DNA from: Nitrososphaerota archaeon
Lineage (GTDB): Archaea > Thermoproteota > Nitrososphaeria > Nitrososphaerales > Nitrosopumilaceae
Direction of reading: 5' to 3'
NCBI GenBank assembly: GCA_016872055.1
Contig: VHBH01000003.1
Location: 1-64,000, forward strand
Length of the DNA: 64,000 nucleotides
Shown here: positions 8,615-17,373 of the stretch, piece after piece
Layout: every line of letters starts with the position of its first letter
Position numbering within the stretch: position 1 is the first letter of the stretch
Translations under genes and position numbers: made by a program
The notes under the pieces: model-generated
Told to the model about the DNA's origin: nothing
The model's database searches: none
The model's input: only the letters and a program-made list of their open reading frames with translations

Positions 8615-8854
8615 TTAGGCTCTGCTGAACCTCTCACAACTACACTTGCTAACAAGGCAAGACTCGTAGTTTCGCAGATGTTCATGTAACAAGTGCCCAC
8701 ATTTTGCATTGCCGCAAGTCCTTTGCCTGAGCTCTTTTTGCACTACCTTTTGGGCGATCTGGTTTGCTGCCTCCTTAGTGTAGTGCTTACTGTCCAGATA
8801 GTACCTAACTACTCTTGCGTACAGCTTGTTAAAGTCAAACTTTTTTTCTAGCAC
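8615..8854 (-). CDS. Small cysteine-rich probable zinc protein
   Basis: 79 residues. N-terminal half is helical (YARVVRYYLDSKHYTKEAAN); C-terminal half carries clustered ligands CGNAKCGHLLHEHLRNYESC and CSC, consistent with one or two Zn sites. Not a family I can name. Poly-A/T-rich promoter region upstream toward the Lrp gene (divergent). A regulatory or RNA-linked role would be speculation. Confidence 0.72.
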   Translation of the reverse strand: MLEKKFDFNKLYARVVRYYLDSKHYTKEAANQIAQKVVQKELRQRTCGNAKCGHLLHEHLRNYESCLVSKCSCERFSRA

Positions 8855-8956
8855 AATATCATATAGTCATGGATGAATTTATTGCCCATCAATCACAAGC
8901 TGAATATATTTTTAAAAAAACATGATATCCTTTAATATTTGTAAAGCAATACTGTA

Positions 8957-9403
8957 GTGTTGATTTTAGATAAAACAGACGTAAAGATTCTCAAAAACCT
9001 CCTAGTCGACGCAAGGCTATCTTCACGTCAGCTTGCGCTAAAGCTTGGCATGTCAACTGTAACCATCCTTACTAGAATCAAAAAGATGGAGCAGAAAAAA
9101 ATTATCAAAGGATACACCGCCATTATAGACCATGAAAAGCTTGGATACGACCTCACCGCCATCATAGAAATATACACAAAAAAAGGCAAGATGGTCGAAA
9201 TTGAGCAAGACATTGCATCCCTGGAAAACGTCTGCGCCGTCTATGACGTCACAGGCGAATCCGATACCGTCCTTGTTGCCAAGTTCAAAAACAGAGACGA
9301 CCTAAGTAAATTCGTCAAAACACTATCATCCAAGCCAAACGTGGACAAGACAGTCACTAACATCGTCCTAAATACGGTCAAAGAAGACTTTAGGCTAGTA
9401 TAG
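8957..9403 (+). CDS. Lrp/AsnC-family transcriptional regulator
   Basis: 148 residues. Residues about 1-55 form the winged helix-turn-helix (DVKILKNLLVDARLSSRQLA, then GMSTVTILTRIKKMEQKKII), followed by the RAM/AsnC ligand-binding domain (YDLTAIIEIY ... VTGESDTVLVAKF). Members bind amino acids or other small molecules and act as dimers/octamers. A GTG at 8957 is used as start, with a TTG one codon later as an alternative. A stand-alone ligand domain of the same family lies at 50596. Confidence 0.93.
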   Translation: MLILDKTDVKILKNLLVDARLSSRQLALKLGMSTVTILTRIKKMEQKKIIKGYTAIIDHEKLGYDLTAIIEIYTKKGKMVEIEQDIASLENVCAVYDVTGESDTVLVAKFKNRDDLSKFVKTLSSKPNVDKTVTNIVLNTVKEDFRLV

Positions 9404-9440
9404 GCAATATTAATAAAATTTTGAGTCAGTCAGAGAAACG

Positions 9441-10019
9441 ATGAGCAAGTTTGTGTTTTTGGCATTAGCGCTTTTGTTAGTACCAGTATTGGGATATGGA
9501 CAAGTCATAATGGAAAAACCACAGCGAGGATCCGAGGAGATTTCAGAATACTATAATCCAGAAGACGTCAGGCTAGCCATGATTGGAATAGCAATAGCTG
9601 TCATAATCCTGTTTTTGTATCTTGCACGAGATATTATTTTGCGCAGAAAATCAGACTATGAAAAAAAAGAGTTTGATTCAAAGAAAAACCGTGACTATGA
9701 AAAATACCACTCCGAGTGGAATCGTGACGATGAAGAATATTTTGGAGAGAAAAAATCCAAAGAGGCTCAAGAATTCCGCAGAATGATGCAAGATTCCACC
9801 CTACCAGACTATTACAGAGTGCTTGGGGTATCAATGGAGGCATCTCATGAAGAGATAAAGGCAAGGTTCAGGCAGCTTGCAAAGGAATACCACCCTGACA
9901 AGTCAAAGGATGAAAAGAGTGCCGAAAGGTTTGCCGAGATCAATAAGGCATATGAGGTTCTCTCAGACGAAGAGACCAGAAAGGACTATGACAAGTACTA
10001 CAAGGCATCATTTGGATAA
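9441..10019 (+). CDS. Membrane-anchored J-domain (DnaJ-like) protein
   Basis: 192 residues. Signal-like helix at residues 2-20, a TM at about 45-63 (LAMIGIAIAVIILFLYLA), a charged linker, and a C-terminal J domain from about residue 121 (DYYRVLGV ... EEIKARFRQLAKEYHPDKSK) with the essential HPD at 151-153. The order places the J domain in the cytoplasm, where it would recruit DnaK/Hsp70 to the membrane. No Gly/Phe or zinc domains, so it is not a general DnaJ. The last 12 nt overlap the convergent gene 10008-10385. Confidence 0.88.
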   Translation: MSKFVFLALALLLVPVLGYGQVIMEKPQRGSEEISEYYNPEDVRLAMIGIAIAVIILFLYLARDIILRRKSDYEKKEFDSKKNRDYEKYHSEWNRDDEEYFGEKKSKEAQEFRRMMQDSTLPDYYRVLGVSMEASHEEIKARFRQLAKEYHPDKSKDEKSAERFAEINKAYEVLSDEETRKDYDKYYKASFG

Positions 10020-10385
10020 TGTATCCATAATGGTCAGGTTTAGCTCAATGCCTGAGCTTTTCTGTACATAGTTTGTCAGATTTGCAATTATTTGCACAGA
10101 GTTAGATTCTGGCACAAGTTGGATTTTTGCAAACTCTGTGTTTGGGCCAAGCATTGCCTGCGATAATAACTGAGATATCGAAAAATCGGTGACTAGAATT
10201 TTTGCTTTGTATGCAGTAGTGTCAGAAAAATACACTCCCCCCCTAGTAGTAGGCCTGCTAACTGGAACATCAGAAAAAACAATTTCCGAGGATATTGCCA
10301 TAAAACTTTTGTTTTGGATTATTAAATGTGTGATTTTTTCTTTTTGCGCAACAAGTTTGTCCATTATTTCTTTGTTAATTGCCAC
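10008..10385 (-). CDS. Conserved-looking unknown protein
   Basis: 125 residues, no signal peptide or TM. Alternating strands (AYKAKILVTDFSI, AKIQLVPESNSVQIIANL) suggest an alpha/beta domain. I do not recognise the family. It overlaps the J-domain gene by 12 nt on the opposite strand. Confidence 0.65.
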   Translation of the reverse strand: MAINKEIMDKLVAQKEKITHLIIQNKSFMAISSEIVFSDVPVSRPTTRGGVYFSDTTAYKAKILVTDFSISQLLSQAMLGPNTEFAKIQLVPESNSVQIIANLTNYVQKSSGIELNLTIMDTLSK

Positions 10386-10728
10386 AAAACAAAAGAGAAT
10401 AGAAAAGGTATTGAATCTTTAGAATTCTACGACTCCCAATTACAATACCCTGAATACTACATCAGAATGATTTTGACCTGCTTGCGTGCAAGCCGTGCCT
10501 CGAAGTGAGAAATGCCGAATTCCGACTAGAGTTTTTTGTAGATTTTGTTTTTCTGTTACTCCTTCATGAAGAATATTCATAATCGGTGATCTTGTTTTCA
10601 TCTGACCGAGTTTTGTGCTCAATTACACATAAATCGATTTCAGTGCAAGAACTCCGGCGTGTCCAGGCAAAAAGTAATGTTTGCAAGCCAAAGACGCACA
10701 CTCCAATACTACATACTGTATTGAAAAG

Positions 10729-10752
10729 TGCAAATTTGTTATAAAATTTGCA
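10729..10752. promoter_or_regulatory. Perfect 9-bp inverted repeat, candidate operator
   Basis: TGCAAATTT at 10729-10737 and AAATTTGCA at 10744-10752 are exact inverted copies with a 6-nt spacer, about 41 nt upstream of the TATA-like box. Size and symmetry fit a dimeric helix-turn-helix regulator site. No regulator can be named. Confidence 0.45.
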
Positions 10753-10792
10753 AATTTTATTATAATTTTTACACAAAAAATCTAGCTACAGA

Positions 10793-10798
10793 TTTAAA
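10793..10798 (+). promoter_or_regulatory. TATA-like box for 10822 gene
   Basis: TTTAAA centred about 26 nt before the ATG at 10822, the spacing expected of an archaeal TATA box ahead of a leaderless transcript. Confidence 0.55.
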
Positions 10799-10821
10799 AC
10801 TGACTATCCAAGCATACACTA

Positions 10822-12147
10822 ATGCAGCTGTTTGCCAACCCACAGACCTTGCGAAACGAAATTCTAGATCTAGCAGTGTCATGTGGGCTAGATAGTCCCT
10901 GCTATAACAAAATGCTGGACTATACCATCAGGCTTTTTGAAACCCAGGGGCTTGGTAAGGAGTACTATGGATACCATAACATCACACATGAGCTAGAGGT
11001 AACCTACGTAACCTTGGTTGTTCTAAAATGGAAAAGCATCCTCAACAATATCAGAGAAGAAGACTTCAAGTACATGTATGCCGCAGCCTTGTTTCATGAT
11101 TTTGATCCCCAGAAAAGTGTCGACAAGCCGCATGAAGACAATGTCATTAGATTCCTAACGCAAGACCAGCATTTGGGTCAGCTCCTCAAAGATGCAGGCT
11201 TGGACATTAACATAATCATGGTGCTTATTTTGCGAACCACTTATCCATGGCGCGGCGAGCTAAAAGAGCACGCAGAGGAACAAATCACAAAATGCTTTGA
11301 TTTGTCCCCAATCACTAAGGATAGTCCAGAGATGCGTGATTATTACATGCGTCTAGGCTGGCTATTGTCCGTAATAGACCGAGTCAGCGGATATTCTCTC
11401 GGAGATTTTGCAAAGGCAATGGACATGGCAATGAAAAACGCGCATGCATTGGCATGGCATCCATCGTTTATTGTAAAGCGCTCCGTTGGTTATTTTGAGG
11501 ATCTTCTAAACAGCGAATCCGAAATGTGTGAAACAGTATTACATGCATTGCCAAAAAACATGAGAAAAAATTTCATGGATGCAGTGACAGGATTTTTGAA
11601 TCTACGGCAGCTAGAGATCAAAGTCCAATCAGACTATCTCTATGAAAACCTAAGGTTGGTTCCAAAAATAGAGGCGATGCGCTTAAGGCAAGATAGAGAA
11701 TTCCAGTCCACATTATTTGAAATATTCAACGAGCTTCCAACACCGCTTCAGATAAACCGAGAAAATTTTATTAAAACAGTCGAAGACCCAAAAACGATTC
11801 TGAATACTTTGCGCATCGGAAGTTCTGACGGCCAAATAATTGGCTTTGCCAAGGGCGGACCGCTAGAAAACTATATTCTCAGGCCAGAGATAGTAGACCA
11901 AAACTTTGGCAAGCATAATACAGTTTTCCTAGAACCAATTGGGCTTAAGATGGGTTACTGGGGACTACATGGTGGAAGTGAGATGAGGCATCTCTTTACA
12001 ATGCAGGCACATTCGATGAATTACCAGTACCTGACCAGCTTTGCACTCCGAGACGTAATACAAAAAAGAATCGAGGGAAATGAAAAGGCCGAGTTTGTCA
12101 CAAAGTTCGACCCTGAGCGCTGGGACTATTACCGGATAGAATTATAG
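10822..12147 (+). CDS. HD-domain protein with GNAT-like C-terminus
   Basis: 441 residues. The N-terminal half has HD-type metal-site residues in the usual order: H52/H56 (YHNITHE), H92-D93 (ALFHDFDP) and H104 (KPHEDN), then a late helix with D (LLSVIDRVSGY). The last about 140 residues (GQIIGFAKGGPLENY ... VFLEPIGLKMGYWG ... MNYQYLTSFALRD) resemble an acetyltransferase (GNAT) fold, inferred from pattern only. HD proteins are metal-dependent phosphohydrolases, often acting on nucleotides; the substrate is not known. A fusion of the two would be uncommon. Confidence 0.7.
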   Translation: MQLFANPQTLRNEILDLAVSCGLDSPCYNKMLDYTIRLFETQGLGKEYYGYHNITHELEVTYVTLVVLKWKSILNNIREEDFKYMYAAALFHDFDPQKSVDKPHEDNVIRFLTQDQHLGQLLKDAGLDINIIMVLILRTTYPWRGELKEHAEEQITKCFDLSPITKDSPEMRDYYMRLGWLLSVIDRVSGYSLGDFAKAMDMAMKNAHALAWHPSFIVKRSVGYFEDLLNSESEMCETVLHALPKNMRKNFMDAVTGFLNLRQLEIKVQSDYLYENLRLVPKIEAMRLRQDREFQSTLFEIFNELPTPLQINRENFIKTVEDPKTILNTLRIGSSDGQIIGFAKGGPLENYILRPEIVDQNFGKHNTVFLEPIGLKMGYWGLHGGSEMRHLFTMQAHSMNYQYLTSFALRDVIQKRIEGNEKAEFVTKFDPERWDYYRIEL

Positions 12148-12172
12148 GCAAACTCTTTAGTATCACACAATT

Positions 12173-12610
12173 TTGTATTGTTTCGTGCTAAGGTTAGCTG
12201 CTATTTTCGCAATCTGTGTTTTGGCTTTTGCCTCATTTGATACTGTTTTTGCACTGGATGGGACACAGCGTGCCGAAATCAAGAATCCTCGCCTGCTCAA
12301 TTCCTTCGGTGAGGCATTATCGCAAAACGTCAACGCAAACCAGCAAGTGCAAATTTCAGGAGATATTGTAAATAAGCAGGCAACGCCCCAGACCTTTGTC
12401 TATATTGTTCAAATTGTAGACGATGCAGGTATAATCTATAAGCTGACTTGGATTTCCGCATCGCTCAACCCACAGCAATCACTATCCCCAGCAATATCAT
12501 GGAATCCAACAGAACCTGGAACATATACTGCTCAAATCTATGTCTGGGATTCCATCAAGGATGCAAATGCACTAGCAAAAAAAATAGATCTGAAAATCCT
12601 AGTCAGTTAA
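12173..12610 (+). CDS. Secreted beta-sandwich-like protein
   Basis: 145 residues with a signal peptide (LAAIFAICVLAFASFDTVFA). The mature part (VQISGDIVNKQATPQTFVYI ... SLSPAISWNPTEPGTYTAQI) has the strand spacing of an Ig-like/FxLYD-type extracellular domain. Start is TTG 12173; a GTG at 12185 would also keep the signal peptide. Role at the cell surface unknown. Confidence 0.75.
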   Translation: MYCFVLRLAAIFAICVLAFASFDTVFALDGTQRAEIKNPRLLNSFGEALSQNVNANQQVQISGDIVNKQATPQTFVYIVQIVDDAGIIYKLTWISASLNPQQSLSPAISWNPTEPGTYTAQIYVWDSIKDANALAKKIDLKILVS

Positions 12611-12789
12611 TTTACCATAAACAGTGTATAAGACATCAAGAATTGTGAGCCAAGAAAACAAGGAAAACGAGCCGAATTGATAAGGATTGTAGTTGATTCA
12701 TTAGCGAAATTAAGATCCCTGCTCCACTATTCTGTTAAATAATTTTTACAGGTTCACGCTAATATTGGATTTGTCCAAAACAGAACATC

Positions 12790-12930
12790 ATGATAGGCTA
12801 TTGCGTAAAATGCAGAGCAAAACGAGAAATGTCAGGCATCAAGCCATTCACAATGAAAAACGGCAAGCCTGCAACAAAAGGAACATGTCCATCATGTTCA
12901 ACAGCTATATTCAGAATCGGAAAGGCATAA
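12790..12930 (+). CDS. 46-residue two-CXXC zinc-ribbon-like protein (DUF5679-like)
   Basis: Short gene: YCVKCRAKREM at the start and GTCPSCSTAIFRIGKA at the end give two CXXC pairs, a small zinc ribbon. The motif and length match the DUF5679 family common in archaea and some bacteria, whose function is unknown. Own upstream A/T-rich region; convergent with 12955-13206. Confidence 0.8.
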   Translation: MIGYCVKCRAKREMSGIKPFTMKNGKPATKGTCPSCSTAIFRIGKA

Positions 12931-12954
12931 GCCTTTTCTGATACTTTTTTCAGT

Positions 12955-13206
12955 CTAGAAATTCCACTCTGGTGCTATTCCATTCCAAAGAGATTTTAGC
13001 GGACTTGGGTCCTTGCCAATTTCTTCGGTTATTCTATTCTTTAGCACAAAGAACATGTTCTCTAGTGCGTCAACCCCACCGTCTGCAAACAGTTCCCTAC
13101 CTATTTCCGTAATTCTTTGCTTTTTTGATGCCACGTCTGACGAATCCGAATTCTGTAAACAGAATGTTAGCAGATCAATTAATTCTTCTTCTAGCATAAA
13201 GTCCAA
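12955..13206 (-). CDS. Small acidic helical protein, unknown
   Basis: 83 residues, mostly helical and acidic (EEELIDLLTFCLQN, LFADGGVDALENMFFVLKNR), no TM or metal motif. Not recognised as a named family. Lies convergent to the DUF5679-like gene. Confidence 0.68.
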   Translation of the reverse strand: MDFMLEEELIDLLTFCLQNSDSSDVASKKQRITEIGRELFADGGVDALENMFFVLKNRITEEIGKDPSPLKSLWNGIAPEWNF

Positions 13207-13398
13207 GGTAAATTATGGACTTTAGATGCCCGATATAGCCATTTTGATAATCAGAAAACTATTGTAAGTGTAATTCTAATAACAGCAAGTATTCCGAGTC
13301 CACCCATGACAAGACAGTATTTCTCACCAATACAGCGGAGCTGCATGAATTTACCAGTAAATTATATTTGGTCATATGATACCGTTTTGAGAAAACAT

Positions 13399-13971
13399 AT
13401 GAAGATTGACCAAATAGATTTGGCATTTTTGCACCTGGCAATATCACATAATGATAAATTCGACGAGCAAGACCTGGCAGGGTCGGAACTTGCCTATCTT
13501 GGTGTCGGCAGAACGCTTGACAAGCTAGCATATCTCAAAGAAAACAACCTGATCCAGTTGGACGGGAAATCATTTAGAATCACAGATGTTGCAAAAAAGA
13601 TCTATTGGGGCAAAGACACGCCACTGCAAACTAGGATCCTAAGGTTGCTCCAAGTAAAGTCATTTGAAGAGTCAGACATTGCAAAATATCTGATAGAAGA
13701 ACCACAATCAGTCCAGGAAAAAATCGACGAGGCCAGAAAACACGGATTACTTATTTTTACTACAATAAAAAAGGACGAAAAAATCATCAAAATCTGCGAA
13801 ATTACACAGGAAGGAAACGAATTCCTACAAATACAGTCGCTAGACCCAAAGTCACAACTGCAAAAAACACTTCAAGACATTTCAAATAGAATTCAAAACT
13901 CCATGCTAGATGATGTCAAAATAAAAGAAATCCTAGAAAAAATGCAAAAAATCTCTACTGAGCTGGACTAG
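13399..13971 (+). CDS. Winged-helix DNA-binding-like protein
   Basis: 190 residues from the ATG at 13399. Residues 1-75 look like a winged helix (ELAYLGVGRTLDKLAYLKEN, then LIQLDGKSFRITDVAKKIYW) and a second wHTH-like segment follows (LRLLQVKSFEESDIAKYLIE ... VQEKIDEARKHGLLI); the end is a coiled coil. Probably a DNA-binding regulator, by pattern only. An upstream in-frame ATG at 13306 gives an unlikely 31-residue extension. Its 3' end overlaps the SNF2 gene by 17 nt. Confidence 0.75.
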   Translation: MKIDQIDLAFLHLAISHNDKFDEQDLAGSELAYLGVGRTLDKLAYLKENNLIQLDGKSFRITDVAKKIYWGKDTPLQTRILRLLQVKSFEESDIAKYLIEEPQSVQEKIDEARKHGLLIFTTIKKDEKIIKICEITQEGNEFLQIQSLDPKSQLQKTLQDISNRIQNSMLDDVKIKEILEKMQKISTELD

Positions 13972-16312
13972 CCTGCATTATTGCTTTGACCTTGTCCTGG
14001 ATTTGTGCCAAGATGAGCTCTGCTTTACCCTTGTTCTCAAATGACTCTACCTTGTTGTCCATGATTGCGTCAATTTCGTAGCTTTTATCCACCAGAACTC
14101 GCGCGACGTGTTCATCCAGGGTTCCGTTTCCCATCAAATAGTACGCAAAGACTGTATTTTTTTGGCCTATTCTGTGCAATCTGTCTTCTGCCTGCAGGTG
14201 TATTGCAGGGCTCCAATCAAGCTCCGCAAAGATTACGTATTTTGCCCTAGTCAGATTAATTCCTACATTTCCTGCTCGCAGTCCCGCAATCATGAGTTTT
14301 GTCTGGCCTCCCTGGAACGAGTCAATATTGTCTTGTCTCTGCTTGTCTGTTTGTCCTCCAATTATTGATGATGGTTTGAACTCAGAGAGGCTCTGGTGCA
14401 ACAAGGTATGAATTGATTTGTGGTGGCAGAACACTACTACACTTTCCTCTATTTCCATTATGTTTTTGACAAAGTTGATGACATGTGGGAGTTTTGCAGC
14501 CCCTGCCGCTTGTCTTTCGCTTTGAATTGCCCGCTGGTATGCAGTAGACGCATCAAATGCCGTTTGTGCCTCTTTGCGTTCGTCTTCCAGTTTTTTCCAG
14601 ATTCTCTCCAGCTCTTTGTTATAGTAGTTGATATCAGAGTCGATTATCTCCTTGTAACGAATTTTCTCTTTGAGTTCAGTTAGCACGTCTGTTTTTTTGC
14701 GCCTCAGCATTACGTGTTTTTGTAGCATGTTTCGGAGTGACTCGCGCTTGTTTTCCAAAACTATTGCCTTTCCTTTTTCGTTTACATAGCAGAAATATTC
14801 GCAGAATTCCTTATAGCTTCCAAGCAGTCCTGGGCGCAAAATATCAACGATGGGCCAAATCTCCGAACCCCGATTATAGATTGGCGTACCGGACAGTCCA
14901 ATTCTGTACTTGACAGATTCCAGTGCGGCAAGTTTTTTGATTGCATGATATTTTTGCGTGGTCTTGGAGCGTAGGTTCTGCACCTCATCACATACGATTG
15001 TTTTTAGTCCAATCTTTGCGAGGTCCTTGTATCTTTTGTACAATAATTCATAATTGATAATGTAGAAGTCATATTTTTCAAGTGCCTCGGATTTTCCTAC
15101 CCTAATTATGGTAGATGTTGGCGCCTCACCTTCCAATAGTCTGCCGTTTCTGCTTTTTCGCACCATGAATTTTTCAATTTCTCTCTGCCAGTTTTGCAGG
15201 GTTACCAGAGGTGCCACGATAAGTGCAGGAAATGCGTTTTGCTCCGATGCCAAATATGATAATGACTGAACTGTGTTGTGCGATAAAATTCCGTTTACCA
15301 CATAGTTGTGGGTTTGCGGAACTGATAGATCATAGACAAATCCAGTATAATGCCTTGTGCCAATTTCCTTGACTGCGCACCAATTGATTGATTCCATTGT
15401 AGTTTGTTTCTGCTCTGATGGCGATTCATGGTGGTATGATTTTTCCAGTCTGTCGATTATCAAGTAAGCCGAGTTCTTGCTCATTCCTTGAGTGTACTTG
15501 TATGGTGTAAACAAATTCAATGAGTGAGGTGAGATTCCGCTGTCAGTCACTTTGCGAATTATGTGCTGCGATGGCACCGTAACCTTGTCTTGTATGGTCA
15601 ACTCTCCTGCTTTTTTCCATCCATAAACAGTCAAGAAACGATGACGTTTTGTACATTGTATGGTGGAGCCATCACACAACGTGAGTTTTACAATTTCTTC
15701 GTCAATTTTTTGTCGGAATATTTTGTCGACTTTTTTCAAAATAATCTTATTTCCATCAAACGTTTGAACGTTAATTGGATGATTCAGTTTGGCCCACGAT
15801 TCGTTACCGTCCTGTTCAGTGATTACAGAATCATTCCATAATTGTTGAATTTGGATTGGTCCAGAACCCGTCTCTATTATAGAATCACCCAAAACACACT
15901 TGCCCAACCCCATTTCGTCGGCAAGCAGTGCGTTTCCAGCAGACTTGAGCAAAAAGTCAAGGCCTTCCCTCTGAAAGTTAAGCAGATTTCCCTTGAATTG
16001 CTTACCTGGATTTGCTAGCTGCAATCGTTCCGTCTTTTTTGGCTTTTTTGGAATTACTTTGTTAGAAGGCGGGAGTTTTTTTTGCCAAACATTTTTTGAT
16101 AGGATCTCCAGTGGATACCTGTCCATAATCCACTTGATCTGTGCTACATTTTTTGGCTCGTCTGGGACAATTGCCTCATATTCACCGTCGCCATACCAGG
16201 CCTGCGGAATTATTCTGGATACCATGGCTACTGCTCGCTCGCCTGTTACCTTCCAGCTCCACGTGCCAGAGAATTTGTCCATTACATATTCCAGTGTGCC
16301 GAAATTAGTCAT
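13955..16312 (-). CDS. SNF2-family helicase with mini-intein in the Walker A motif
   Basis: 785-residue precursor. N-terminal residues 1-110 resemble the HARP/SMARCAL1-like lead-in; the helicase core starts near 110 (NLLNFQREGLDFLLKSAG). Walker A reads DEMGLGK, then an intein (residues 139-346), then TVQSL; after splicing it becomes the canonical GLGKT. Motif II is DEVQ, motif III SGTP, and motif VI DRLHRIGQ. The mature helicase is about 577 residues. SNF2 ATPases translocate on duplex DNA; SMARCAL1-type enzymes anneal or remodel forks. Convergent overlap with 13399-13971. Confidence 0.93.
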   Translation of the reverse strand: MTNFGTLEYVMDKFSGTWSWKVTGERAVAMVSRIIPQAWYGDGEYEAIVPDEPKNVAQIKWIMDRYPLEILSKNVWQKKLPPSNKVIPKKPKKTERLQLANPGKQFKGNLLNFQREGLDFLLKSAGNALLADEMGLGKCVLGDSIIETGSGPIQIQQLWNDSVITEQDGNESWAKLNHPINVQTFDGNKIILKKVDKIFRQKIDEEIVKLTLCDGSTIQCTKRHRFLTVYGWKKAGELTIQDKVTVPSQHIIRKVTDSGISPHSLNLFTPYKYTQGMSKNSAYLIIDRLEKSYHHESPSEQKQTTMESINWCAVKEIGTRHYTGFVYDLSVPQTHNYVVNGILSHNTVQSLSYLASEQNAFPALIVAPLVTLQNWQREIEKFMVRKSRNGRLLEGEAPTSTIIRVGKSEALEKYDFYIINYELLYKRYKDLAKIGLKTIVCDEVQNLRSKTTQKYHAIKKLAALESVKYRIGLSGTPIYNRGSEIWPIVDILRPGLLGSYKEFCEYFCYVNEKGKAIVLENKRESLRNMLQKHVMLRRKKTDVLTELKEKIRYKEIIDSDINYYNKELERIWKKLEDERKEAQTAFDASTAYQRAIQSERQAAGAAKLPHVINFVKNIMEIEESVVVFCHHKSIHTLLHQSLSEFKPSSIIGGQTDKQRQDNIDSFQGGQTKLMIAGLRAGNVGINLTRAKYVIFAELDWSPAIHLQAEDRLHRIGQKNTVFAYYLMGNGTLDEHVARVLVDKSYEIDAIMDNKVESFENKGKAELILAQIQDKVKAIMQASPAQ
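15275..15898 (-). other. Mini-intein (208 residues) inside the SNF2 gene
   Basis: In-frame protein intein inserted between K138 and T347 of the P-loop. Block A begins CVLGDSIIET with Cys1; block B is GSTIQCTKRHRFLT containing TxxH; block F and G are GFVYDLSVPQTHNYVVNGI and the terminal HN, followed by extein Thr as the +1 nucleophile. About 90 residues separate blocks B and F, too few for a LAGLIDADG homing endonuclease, and no such motif is visible, so it is a mini-intein, presumably fixed. All splicing residues expected for an active intein are present (C1, penultimate H, N, +1 T). Confidence 0.93.
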
Positions 16313-16519
16313 AAGCCTCGATGATCTTCGTTGGCTTGTTTTTTTCCCTTATGAATCTTGAGATTACTGATCGATTCTTGCGCCGAAATAATAAAAAATT
16401 TTGGCAAAACTAGATTCAGTTCAGATAATTTTTCACAAAATGAAATGGATCTTACTATTTTTCCAAAATTAGCTTCACCTTTGCCAAAGTTTTAATCAGT
16501 TACCAATAAAACAAAGTCA

Positions 16520-17218
16520 TTGAAGTTCACACAAACTACCGAGCCCGCAGTAGAAAAACCACTCATCATTGCAGCCCTTCAAGACATGGGAAACGTCGGA
16601 AATATTGTAATTGATTTTCTAAACAAGTCAAAAAAGACCATGCCCTTTAGAAGGGCCGAGTCAACCGAGTTATCTTATGTACTAGACAAGGGTGGTCATA
16701 TTGAAATTCCAAAAGAGGGCTGGGACTACAAGTACAGCCAAAGCCTGATAATCTTTGGTGGAGGTGCAGGCCAGCCAAAGACAACAGAAGAGTTGCATGA
16801 ACTATGCCAGGATGTCATTTCCGTGGCAAAAAAGTACCAAGTCAAGTTCATCTATACGGTGGGCGGCTTTCACACCCCAAGGATAATACGCGAAGAGCCA
16901 AAGGCCTACATTACCACCACATCACAGGAACTAACAAAGCAATTAGAAAAACTGGATGTCTTTATGACGCCAACCAGGTCAGTAATAACAGGATTTAACG
17001 GTTTGATCCTAGGCTATGCAAAGCAAAACGACATTTATGGGATTGGCCTGTACGGCGAAATCGACGAGCCATCTATTCCTCAATACAGGGCTGCAAAAAG
17101 CATAATCAAGACGCTTGAAAAACTCACGTACCAGAATTTCGGTCCTACGCAGGAACTGGATGTGCTGGCAAGTGAGATTGACAAAAAGTTGCGCTCTGAC
17201 TGGAAAGTGGATTACTAG
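16520..17218 (+). CDS. PAC2-family protein (proteasome assembly chaperone-like)
   Basis: 232 residues with the PAC2 pattern: LIIAALQDMGNVGNIVIDFL, LIIFGGGAGQP, FIYTVGGFHTPR and GFNGLILGYAKQNDI. Archaeal PbaA/PbaB-type proteins of this family are related to proteasome assembly chaperones, though their role is not settled. Start is TTG 16520. The stop overlaps the convergent mini-gene at 17215 by 4 nt. Confidence 0.87.
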   Translation: MKFTQTTEPAVEKPLIIAALQDMGNVGNIVIDFLNKSKKTMPFRRAESTELSYVLDKGGHIEIPKEGWDYKYSQSLIIFGGGAGQPKTTEELHELCQDVISVAKKYQVKFIYTVGGFHTPRIIREEPKAYITTTSQELTKQLEKLDVFMTPTRSVITGFNGLILGYAKQNDIYGIGLYGEIDEPSIPQYRAAKSIIKTLEKLTYQNFGPTQELDVLASEIDKKLRSDWKVDY

Positions 17219-17334
17219 TGCTTGTGCATTTCTAAATCCGTGTGACAGTCACACGTGCACAGTTGTGTCTTGTGGTCGTTTTGGCAATCGATGCACTCAT
17301 AGTGTTTGTGTTTTTCACAGCTGGCGCAAATCAT
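17215..17334 (-). CDS. 39-residue Cys/His-rich zinc protein
   Basis: Very short gene on the minus strand, ATG at 17332-17334. The product has CASC, HKHYECIDC, DH, CTCDCH and a His-rich end: 7 Cys and 6 His in 39 residues, like a B-box-type or treble zinc site. Composition cannot easily arise by chance in a shadow frame; the gene overlaps the stop of the PAC2 gene by 4 nt. Function unknown. Confidence 0.72.
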   Translation of the reverse strand: MICASCEKHKHYECIDCQNDHKTQLCTCDCHTDLEMHKH

Positions 17335-17373
17335 CTTTTGTTTAATACGGCAGAGGCATATTTTAGGACTGCG

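Larger units (their letters stand above)
10386..10821. other. Intergenic region ahead of the HD-GNAT gene
   Basis: About 436 nt with no supported gene; minus-strand frames at 10440-10622 and 10564-10776 have no family pattern. It contains a perfect inverted repeat (10729-10752) and a TATA-like box (10793-10798) for the downstream gene. Confidence 0.5.

Noticed and set aside
13259-13531. 90-codon minus frame
   Set aside because: Shadow of the winged-helix gene at 13399 on the other strand.
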